DNA from: Rhyacophila brunnea
Lineage: Eukaryota > Arthropoda > Insecta > Trichoptera > Rhyacophilidae
Direction of reading: 5' to 3'
DNA length: 64,000 nt
NCBI GenBank assembly: GCA_022495005.1
Contig: JAGYXB010000964.1
Location: forward strand, 434,001 to 498,000
The translations under genes were made by a program, and so were the position numbers. Below are positions 49,901 through 61,900 of this stretch, one piece after another (positions within the stretch are counted from its first letter, which is position 1; the number at the start of each line of letters is the position of its first letter). The notes beneath the pieces are model-generated. The model was not told the origin of the DNA, ran no database searches, and worked only from the letters and a program-made list of their open reading frames with translations.

Positions 49901-52900
49901 TATTAATTTAGTTGCTAGGACCCCAGACCCTAGCAACCAATAAGAGTGCTTTACCTTTTACGGATTTCTTCCGAAATAAATTTTCATACAAAACAGAATT
50001 AACTGAAAATGAATTCAATTCTACTTAATGATGGCTAAAAGTATTAAAAGAATGCATTGACATCGTGTTCTGATATATTCTAAATGTTTCAAATGTCTAG
50101 CTAGTCGGGAAGTTAGTTAAAAATCGATTGCAAGATTTGTACCGGATAAACACTCACCGGACAAATAAGAATACGACCTAATAAAAACGTTGTAATAATA
50201 AAATATGATAAAGTGATGATATTTATCACTTAAGCCGTCGATAGCCGTATTGTGTAAAAAATATACACAGTAAGTTAAACACCGCCAATAGTATATGAAA
50301 TAAATATAATTATAATAACTTGATGACTGGCAGAAACCGACTAATTAGAATATCTATATATATAAAAGAAAGTCGGGTTAGTTACACCATTTATAACTCG
50401 AGAACGGCTGGACCGATTTGTACGATCTTTCATTTGTTGGATTTGTCTCAGCGCCGAATAGCAGAATAACTATTAAAACATCGGAAAAATTCACGGAAAA
50501 GAAAATTATGAATAAAATTAATTTTCTCATACATTTTGACATTTTGAACAATGAACCATTCGCGCATTCGAAAATAAAAGAAAATCACAAAAAATTTAAA
50601 TCCGTATACAACGCCATCTCTGATACATGACAGAAACAATAAACAAGAAACAAACAAACAAAAGAAAGAATGATAGTCGAAATGTCTAACTGACAATGGT
50701 GTGGTGTGCCCAACATTTCGTGCTTCATGTCAACAGCTGAATTTGCTTGAAAACGATACTCATTGCGATATGACAATCGCTGAAGCAATTGTTTCTGCAT
50801 CTCTAAGTCAGATACGCACTTTATTTACTATCATTATTTCGACATGCTTCCCATCGAATCCACCTGAACTATAAAACAAATACAAGGATGATATCTTACA
50901 TCGAATTCGTGTCAGTTCAGGGAATCCCGATCTCAAGGTGAATGAGGAGATACATAACCAGGCTTTGCTTTTGATCGAATACATGTGTTACCTCATGTGT
51001 GGCAGTTTTTTAGTCAAGTTAGGAATGCCAACGCCACATCGTGGAATGAACGACGCTTTCAATCGAGAATTGGAACGTGATAGTGAATATGATCGAGATG
51101 CATTGAACCAATCAGTTCGAACGAATGTACCACTGTTAAACCCTCAACAGAAGGAAGTGTACGATACGTTAATGAAGGCAATTGATGATGGAAATTGTGG
51201 CTTATTTTTCCTCGACGCACCCGATGGAACTGGGAAGACATTCCTCATGTCATTGATTTTGGCTACTGTTCGTGCGAGATCCGAAAATGCTGTAGCAGTT
51301 GCTTCTTCTGGGATAGCGACCATGTTGTTAGAAGGATGCCGAACGCCTCATTTAACGTTGAAATTGCCGACTGAAAAACCGACATGCAACATTGCGAAAT
51401 ACTCAGCAATGGCCAAAGTTTTGTTAGCAAGTAAAATCATCACCTGGGATGAATGCACAATGGCACACAAACGCGCATTGAAAGCACTCAATTGAACTAT
51501 GAAAGACCTGCGCAATGACTCAAGAAGTTTTGGAGGCGCAATGATTCTACTATCTGGCGATTTTCGCCAAACACTACCAGTCATTCCAAGATCGACCGCT
51601 GCTGATGAAATAAATGCTTGCCTCAAATCATCGACTCTGTGGTGCTATGTGAAGACACTTCAGCTGACGACAAACATGCGAGTTGCATTCCTAAACGATC
51701 CATCTGCCGAAGATTTCTCCAAACAATTGCTGACTGCTGCAGACGGTAACGGCCGTGTTCCTGTCGATGAATCGAGCGGATTTATTTCGTTTCCGCTGAA
51801 TTTTTCTAAATTTAACTAAGGACGAACTCATCAACAAAGTGTTACCAAACACCATTGCTAATCACAAACATGACAATTGCTTAAGTGAACGAGCATTCTT
51901 GCGGTAAAGAACAAAGATGTGGATCACTTAAACTTCACAATTCAAAATCAAATCGTTGGTCCACTGCATTCCTTCAAATCTATCGACTGTGTAACAAACG
52001 AAGACGAAGCAACCAACTATCCAACTGAATTTTTAAACTCATTGGATCTGCCTGGCTTGCCTAAACACAATTTACGACTGAAGGTTGGCTCGGTACTCGG
52101 TAGTCACCATTGAATTGAAATTGAATTACAATATGTGAACTTACCAGACCCAGGATTCGAACCTGGGACCCTCGACACAGACCGGCGCTTAATCCACGCG
52201 GCCATCGTGTGTGTACAGTGTGTACAGTTCAATATAATTAAAATACTTTTCATTTTGATTTGATTTTTGCACATTTATTGAACTTATTCATTTTGAGTAT
52301 TCATTTTAACTTAATAAAAACTGAATTTAATTCAGCTAATAAGTTAACACAAGATTATTGATTCTGAGGCGGTACGAAGTTTGCCGGTCAGCTAGTTATA
52401 AATAAATGTCGATAATAACGTTTTCATTTTGTTTTGTTTAAATGATTCATTGCAATAAAGGAATAAAAAAAAAATAGGTATTGTACGTTATTAAACTAAT
52501 GTTATACCAACTATATAAGTCGTTTACTGTTGACTTATCAGTATTTGAAAATAGAGACATCAAAAACCATCAAGATGCGCATTTAATATATGAAAACCAA
52601 ACAAAGGAAGTGTTTATTGTATAAACGGTTTAAAATTCATATCAAGTGTCAGGATGACAATGAAACAGCAATTTCTATTTAAATAGTGTCTTCGTTATTC
52701 TGAGAAAAATGCATGCATTTGAAACGTCGTTACCTTGGACAGTCTATTCAAGGTATCTTCAGTGGGGGACTAAGGGAGGGCGAATGCAGGTTCCACCTAG
52801 GGCGCCAAGGATATTAGGTATCTAGACTATAATTTGAAGAATATATTTGGATGTTTCTACCGTCCTGTCGGTTTTTCTTTATACAAATCAACACGCGGAG

Positions 52901-55900
52901 TCGGATTTCGACAAAATTTGGAGGGTAGACGGAGGCCGACGAGCCGGAGTGCGTGGTTGGGGATTCGAATTTAAGATTTAACCCGTTGCACCCCGGGGAC
53001 AGTTTTACGGTTTTTGCGGAAAAAGGCCGCCGCGTACAGGGCCTTGAAACGCGGAAAATAATGCTGCAACCCCCATTTTTTATTGAAAATGTCGCTTGAA
53101 TGTGTACATTTAAAAAATATTGGAGTTTATTTCAGCTCTATCGGAGGTCAAATGGCAAAGTTATATGCAAATAATTGTGTTATTAGAATCGCTAATCGGC
53201 AGGTTGACGCGGGCGACGCAGTGCTGCCACATTAGATCGAAATGCTTCACTCACGGACAATAATTGTATGTAGCGGCATCAAGAGTGGGGAGTAGTAAAA
53301 ATCTATATATTTTGGCACCAAATGGAAAAGCCACAAAAATATTGTACATCGAAAAGCTCTGGCATGAGGGATTGGATATTTATATTATATAAAAAAGCCT
53401 TAAAATAATATATTGAGAGTTTTTAAGATAATGTATTTAAATAAAAAGAAAAATCTCTAATATTATTTTTTTTTTACTTTGTTAAATTCAATCTTTGCAC
53501 TCTACGTACTAAATTTAGAATTTTTATTTTCAAATATTAAACTATTCCACTCCCGGGCAGCGCCGGGTGATACTGCTAGTTAGTAAAGTGCTATAATTAC
53601 TCAAAGTTGAACTTATATAATATTATCAGTCAAGTTTTTTTATTTATTATTTTTAAATCAATATCATTATCCAAGACCTTTTGCCATCTCTACTGTAAAT
53701 TTCAAATTACTCTTATAAAAATGTGGTACTGATAGATTGAAAAATAAAGAGATGATTGAAGATCACTGATATTTCAAAATATTTTATTTTTGAAAGAATG
53801 TTACATAGATCTAAAAAATATATAATCCGTTTGCGCAATAACCGTCTTCCACAATCGCCCCCAATCGTGAAAAGTCACTTTTGAGTCGTTCCTGAGAGAA
53901 TCGAATTGGGACAATTCCCATTTTTGAGCACGATTTATACGAAGATTACCGAGAATGTACGATAATATCCGAATTAACATTAAGCTTCCAAGTATACCCG
54001 CACGTGGCGTCCTGTCTTGGGTTTGACGTAACAATACAAAATTTGACGTTTACATAATGAAGGCTGCTTGATTATTTTATTCATTATTTTAACAGACAAT
54101 AATAATACAAAACAAAAATAATATCTTTGTAAATATAATCAGCAACTCGTTACCTTTAATAAATGACATCATCAATAGTTTCCATTGTTTAGTGTCGCCA
54201 CCAAGCTGACTTTGAGATATTTTTTGCTTTATTTTTAATTGTTCAGACTATGTAGCAACTGAGCATATTATAATATATGTTATTATGAACCAATCAAATC
54301 AAGCGTTCCGTGTAATTGTTACGAGTATTTAAAGTCGACGATTGGTCATAACGATCGTTAAATCTGGTTGGATCTGCGATCCTGGTGGTATAATTAGGAC
54401 TTAAGATTTCCCAGTCCAGCTGCTTTATCATTCTGCTTTCATTTTAATCAATTAACGAATAACTGTGCAACCGTGTTTGCAAAAGGCAGTTATCTTCAGA
54501 CCATCAAAGCGTCAAGACTTGCACTAGTTTGACTGCCCATAGCGTCATCAAAGAAGTAATTCAACTAAGAACTCAATTGCCCAATTCCGCGTCAATCACC
54601 GTAATTCATAAACAATCACAAAATCATTACCCACCCATATGTCACAAGTACAGTGTAATCGTGAGAGTGATCGTACTACTTGTGTGAGTGCGGGAACAGA
54701 TCAACATTAATGGTTAATGCCTGAATTGAATCCCTGTATAACGCCCCCCCTACAGTATCTAAATGATCATCTTCCTACAGTCCACTAAAAAACGTCGCCA
54801 ATAATTATCGAATTCAGTATGATGCCTAATTTCGAACACTATCAAACAAGTAAATTGTCTAAATAAACGTTGACACATTTTAATAACACCTTAGGCTTAG
54901 ATAATAACCACAGTTATTCAATTTATCAACGTAGATAAGATTTGTTTTATTATTTTATGATTACTGGTTCGATCATAATATTAAAACCGTTGAGTTATTT
55001 CCATGAATGGTGTAAAACAAAATGTTAAGTGACTTTTTCTACTCCTCCAATTCGTTAACACAATTTAAATATTATTATGCCAGATGTTATGGAAGTAAAA
55101 TGTACGGAAAGGGTACACATTAAACTTACCGCCCCAGATGCAAATTCTACTTAGTCCGCCACTGGTTGCTTGCAATAACTTTACTAACATAATGTAATGA
55201 TATTCAAAATTTCTTCTCGGTTTAACATGAAAGAGGTGCATAATCATAAAAGCAATAAACGCCGTGCGAAGAGTGCAACCCTTATTTTTCATGGCGCATA
55301 TCATTATAAAGAAAATTTTGTACTGGCAATCTGGTCTTTCCGCAATGTGAAGATCTTGATGATATTTAGGTATTTGATGGCATCACTTCATTGCGGTGTG
55401 GTGATGAGTGCATACAGATCTTTATAAAGATGGGGCGGGGCTGTGACCCAAAATAGCTGCTATCAATATCAACAATGATTTTAAAGAAGATTTACGATAG
55501 CAGAACGGTAACGCATCACGCTTATAATGTCATGGGTCCCTGGTATGGTTAATTCACATGTTGTTTCAATGTGCGTTTGGACCCAGAGTATGGGCCTAAT
55601 AGTTTGAGCAAGAAGATGAAGAAGCTAACATCCATTTCTCGTAAAAACAAAAATCTGTTAATTCAAACTCCACTATGTGAATCTTCTTAGGATTGAATAT
55701 GATAAAAAAATGCATTATTTCAATATTAAAGTAGGCTAAAGATATGAACGCAAATTTGTAATATTCTTCTGCAATGCTGTTTGAAGCCAAATTTTCAACT
55801 ATACTATGTATAATACGATACAATATGCAAACACCGTCCTATAGATACGTTGTCAGAATAGGACAACAATGCAGATGTTCGCGTATTTGTGTTATCCACC

Positions 55901-58900
55901 CATATTGCAATGTGAAAAAAATAAAATAAATCAATCGTGGATACTATTGTCCGGTGGCTTGACTCGGCGGAACTATGAATCTTCTTTGTGGTTCAGAGAA
56001 ACTATTTTGTTCTCTTGCCTCTTTCAAAATAAGTTTTTTCAAAGATAAATATTTGGTACTTACCATTCATAGTAACTGGATAACTGTATGTTTTTTATTC
56101 TCTGGTATTTATACGTCTCTAAAGTATACGGGAAGGAAGCAAGAGTTTTTTGACCGAGACGGAAAATCATGACAGAAAAATTCCTTTCAAATTTCAGCTT
56201 ATGTTTTGATAATATTATAGAGTAGATTTAATATAAATGAATACAATATTAATTAAATATATCGATGCTCCCCATAAAAAGCGTTATAAGTCTAGAAATA
56301 TCAGTGTTTTATAGTATTTTACAACGTTTTTATTAGGTCGTATTTTTATTTTGTCCAGTGGTTTTTTATCCAATACAAATCTTGCAATCGATTTTTAACT
56401 AACTTCCTGACTAGCTAGACATTTGAAACTTTTAGAATATATCAGAACACGATGCCAATGCATTCTTTTAAATTTTAATCTTTTAGCCATCTTTAATTAG
56501 AATTGAATTCATTTTCAGTTAATTCTGTTTTGTATGAAGTTATTTCGGAAGAAATCCGTAATTCAATCCACTATTATTGGTTCTAGCAACTAAATTATTA
56601 ATATATACGTGCATTACTATGGAAATCAATATGAATGTCAAAATGACATTTCAGTATTATTTCTATCAAGTACATTTTTTTTGATCGTGTAAGCTAGTCA
56701 AGTCAAGATTATATTATGATTCAACAGAAAATTTAAAAACAATGTATTAAAAAGTTTTTTTTATCTTGTAATTTTTTGTGCATAACCTGTGAAAATTTCA
56801 GGTCTCTAGCATAAAAATTGTCGAAGTTAGGTTTTCGATAAAAGTGTAATATAACAATATATCGGATCGACCAATTTTGTGTTCACAGAAATATCCGAAT
56901 AGTATAATCATATCTCGATAAACAATATATCTTTTTACAAATAAGAAACTCATAATACTTGCTGTTACGTTCTTTTACCTAATTTTAATTAGACGGCATG
57001 GTTTATATTGACGTATCACAGTAGACTCGAAAACATTATTGGCATATCTTCGGAAAAGTTTTGTATTTGCAGTAGGTATGTGTATTATTAGTTGAAAAGT
57101 TAGTCAGTAGTATTATGTCCGAATCTGAAAATATTGTATTACTTACTATACAATGAATACCTCGTAGAAAACGAATTATTTTGCAAATAAATAGGTACCT
57201 AGTATATAACTAATAACTGACATAATATCTACTATGTATACCACTTAAAGCGAATAAACTAGTATAATAGAACAGTGCCATGGTTTGTTTGTGAAATTCG
57301 CCGTAAAATTATAGTAGGCAGAATAACTTTTATAGTTGGACGTATTCTGCAAACAAAATCCAACCCATACGTGTAAAATGTTGAGAAATTTCAATATTTG
57401 AGTTAAGATTAATTTAAAATGATGTGTAATTATTTGATTGTATTAAAGTATCCCATCAGATGTTTAAATTAAATAATCACAAATCATATTTTTTAAATCA
57501 TTCATCCCTCAAATATTGAATTTTCTCAACATGTTATACGTGTGGGTTGGATCTTGTTTGCAGAAATACGTCCAGTTTACAGTTACGCGAAACCAAATTA
57601 TAATTTGCCTGGCACCACTATTTATAACACTATATCACAAAAGTTTTCACGTCTGTATGAAAATAACACGTATCTTTTTAAATTAAATTTATATTCAGGT
57701 AGCTAACATAATATAGCTGTATATTTTGACTCATTCTTTAAGTAAACTTGTATAAAACAGATTATTTTTATATACAAATTTAAGTTAGTGAATAACTTTT
57801 AATAAAATTTAACCATACAAATATAAAAATAATACATATATATATAGGTACATTCTTTCGCATTAATGCGAATGTTTCCTCCAACAAACTTTTAATTAAA
57901 TAACAAGATTGGTAATTTTATTTCTTCCTTTAACTTTCAGGCGACGATCTTGGTGGACGAGAAAAAGCTCTCGGAAGCTTTGGAGGCATATCAAGCCTGC
58001 AACAAACTTAATCCTTCCCATATAGAATACATCAAGAAGATTGGGATATGCCTGTAAGTAAATACTACAGTATTACTAATGATAGTTTGGGTATGTGTGT
58101 TTTTGATACGGTATATTATCTATCTGAAAAATGCAACGCCTTATCAAATTGATGCACTTACTTTCACTTATACATACGTAAAAAAACAAAATGTCTGCCT
58201 ATGACTACGAGTATCTTCAATAAAAAATCTTAAATTACTAAATAATTGTACCTATGTATATTCTTAAGTATTCAAAAATGAATAATGCAATCGACAAAAA
58301 ACATAATATGTTACGCGTAACAACTAATATAGGTACTTACCTAATTACTTGTTCCTGTCACGCCCTAGTGTTGGGGCATATGGCAAGCACAAGGTTGCAC
58401 CACTTCCTGCGGTCCATCCACCCGCCAGTGCGACCTGCGCGCGTAGATCGCTTTTATAGAGCGAGGGAGATTCGGCCACGGTGACAGAGCACTTTAGGGC
58501 CATTATATATTATATCAATAAGTAAATAGCAAATGTAATCTATGACAATCTTAAAAAGCAACATTTTTAATTAAATCATTTTATCTCTTGGGACTATTAT
58601 GGGACAAAAAAATCTAATTGTCACTATGTTAAAGTATGTATTAAAATTAAACATTCTAATATATCTTTGAATTTTACTGGTGAAACAAGCCTAAGTAATC
58701 GTTGGTACTACTTTACGTATAATATTTTTACCACATAATCTAACCTTCGTAGACTTACAAGTGGACGTTATTTTTCGATCTCTATTAAGCCAGCATAATT
58801 TTCCTCGCCAAAACATTGATTGGAAATCCCTCGGGAGTGTCGGGCAGATGTAAAGGACTATTTAACAGACAAACAGATACTTACTCCATTTTTATTATTA

Positions 58901-61900
58901 TTTAGTATAGACGTATTGTTATTTCGATGTAGGTAAAATTATTTTTTATATTACATACAATATATTATATTATATTAGTATATTATATTAGTAATATTTC
59001 AAATCATTTACACACTAATCATGAAGAGATAATTCACGTGGCTGAGACATATTGTGTTCCCCAGCAGACGGCCTCAATAATTCTGTCACAGAGGGTGATC
59101 CTCCCTCGCCCTGCGGCGGTGCTACAATAGTGATCTACTCGCTACATGTATCACGTCGTGGAAGGCGTTAGATGGAGCGATCGTAAATTGCGCGATCTTG
59201 TACTTACCATATGTCCCAACGCTGAGGCGTAACAAGGTTAATAATACATTGCAGTTGACAGCAACCCGCCCAAACTCGCCCATTAAATCTGAGAATAAAG
59301 CTACTAAAATTAATAAACCTGCCATTAGTGCAAGAACCAATTAAAATGGTTTACTCTTAAAATATAAATATTATATGAGGTAGTCAATTTTATCTCTGTG
59401 TGTACATATACTGCTTAAGCAAACACTTACAGGCGTGTTGGCAAAATTTGACAAAAAATCTGCAAAGACATGGACGTAAAATTGCAATATTCATCCATAT
59501 TGACCATTCTGGGTCTGCATTCAACCAACTTGGAGTCACATGGAGGTATTCCGTGAGGACCAAATGTCGGTTGCTTAACGCGTCCGTGCTACCTGTGCTC
59601 CTGTATGGCTGTGAGACATGGCATCTTACTAAGCTTCAAGAGTCTCGGCTTTTGGGCTTTGAGAATCGATGTCTCCGCCGAATCTTATTGGTACATTGGT
59701 ACGACCGTATTACAAACACCCGAGTTCTTGAGCGGATACAGCAGGCTTCGGTGATTGAGGTAATCACGAAGAGACGCTTTACGGATGCCGACAAAGTGTG
59801 CGACACTTCGTACCCTTGTGGCACAGCCTCAAGGGTTCCGTCGCTGTGGCCGGCCCTCCCTCATCCTGCAGCGGTGCTACAAAAGCGATCTACGTGCTGC
59901 AGGTCTGACATGGCGGGAGACGCAAGAGTTGGCGATGGATCGAGGGAAGTGGCGCGAACTTGTGCGTGCCCTATGTCCCAATGCTGGGTCGTGACAGGGT
60001 GAAAGAAGAAGAAGATTGACAAATTGAGAATTCATTAGAGCTTTTTCATAGTTAACTCTAGTGTTATCTGTGAATTATTTTTTTACTGTGTATAGGTACC
60101 ATTCTCTACAATCTTTCTAATTTTTATTGTCGTCACATGTTAATATTTTTTTATGTAATATTTTTTAATTTGTGATTACTAACTAGCCTAATAGCGCTAC
60201 AGGAGTTTTTTTTATTTGAAAAGGTTAATTTAGAATCATTACAAAAAAAAAACATAAATATTATATTATTTTCCTACATACAGCAGGGGTGTCACATGAC
60301 ACAGTTACCTCCCAGGTTCAGGTAAACATAAAAATATATTATCTTGTTTCATTTAAATAGGTACCCACAGTTTTTCACAACTTTCAATGCCACCCCTGAC
60401 GGACGCCCTACCTATTTAGGCATGGCTCGTAATTACGTAATTATTATAAAGTAAAAAAAATATCAAATATTGTCCAAAAAATATTTTCCCCATACTCTCC
60501 ACTGGCTGCGACATACCGTCGGCATGTCAATTAGGGAAATTATTATAGGCACTTTGTTAAAAATTTTCCCGTGATGAGTTTCCATTTTTAAAATCGACGC
60601 TGTGGCTTCGCTATAATATTTTTTTTAATAAACCCATCAAAGGGGTGGTTTCTGAGAGATGTATAGAAATCTGGGATAATTAATATTGGGGAATTATGAA
60701 CCGACAAAAGTATCTACTGAGCTTACGGAAAATTAAAGAAAAACTTCGAATAAAAATACCTTTTGAAAATTGATTCTGTGTACATTGCCGATTTTTTGAC
60801 AGCGGCTTTTTTCTCGGCAAGTTATGAATGTTTATGTAAATCATAATTTAAAATTTTATTTTTGTAATTTTTATCAATCAAATATAATAAAATATTTTCC
60901 GACTAACTTTCTTCAAGGCATGCTGGCATTTCATTCTCTTGAAGCTCGTAGAGTCGTCGGTTTCTTCTGCTCTTAAAGCATTTTTCACGTGGTATAGTTT
61001 ACAATCCCGATATTCTAGAAAATTTGATTTTTTTTATGCACCCGTCAATTACATGCGTGGTCGCAGCCATGACCTATTTTGGGTGAAAGCTATTTCCTCA
61101 TGTCAGGCTCACCAGGCACCAATAGCGAGGGCTATGTGACTGGTCAATGCACTCCCTAGAGATATAGATATTTTTAGGGATGCAGTATATATTGTGTTTT
61201 TAAAATTCTATTTTATTTTATTTCTTTTCTATATATTTTTTGATTTGTTTTTTTCTCTACCTTATTTTTTCTCTAGATGATTTACTTGTAATTTTTATTC
61301 TAAATGTCATGTTGTGCACGTCTTGAATTAATAATTTGTTATGTACTCAACGTGTCTTATTTTAAATAAATAAATTATAACATTATGTACCTGGTTTACA
61401 TTAATATAAAGTTACAAACAGTAAACCTAATAAGGGGTAGTATTTTAAGTCTTCTCAAGGGCGACACATTTCCTAGGTATGTCACTGTAAACCAGTGGCA
61501 AAGAGTGGCCTGAGAGCAGCGACGTATGAGAAAATGATTTGAGAAATAAATGTTAATTAAAAAAATACTTACACACAACAAAAAATAGTTAAGTAAGTAA
61601 TTAAAATTATTAACAAGTTCAAGTAAGTTACAACAAAAAATCTTGGAGTGATCCGTGACGTCGGTTAGTAGTTAAAGTAATACCTACTTTTATTTAAAAT
61701 ACAAAAGCCGATCGCTAATAGTAACTCAATTTGGAAAGCGCTTCAGAGAGTATTAAGAGCCATTAGTTAAAATTTGTCAAAATTAAGTATGACGCCTATA
61801 GTATAGTGATATATGTGCACGGGCGCGCCGAGAGATACAGGTTCGTTTCCTGCTGGGTGTCGTATTTTTTTTAAAAAAGATTTTTTCTATTGATTATAAT

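Larger units (their letters stand above)
50353..52395 (+). mobile_element. Helitron copy 2 (C-terminal helicase half only)
   Basis: Begins TCTATATATATAAAAGAAAG with AACTCGAGAACGGCTGGACC after it and ends GCCGGTCAGCTAG before T. Holds Pif1-type helicase remnants at 50938-52110 and a SINE fragment near its 3' end (52115-52212). The Rep half is missing. Confidence 0.85.

Noticed and set aside
52760..55164. An autonomous hAT transposon
   Set aside because: The ends pair well, but no transposase motif is seen and the flanking 8-mers do not match, so it is listed only as a low-confidence element.
58960..59000. Possible replication or matrix-attachment AT tract
   Set aside because: Simple ATATTAT repeats are common across the window and give no specific signal.
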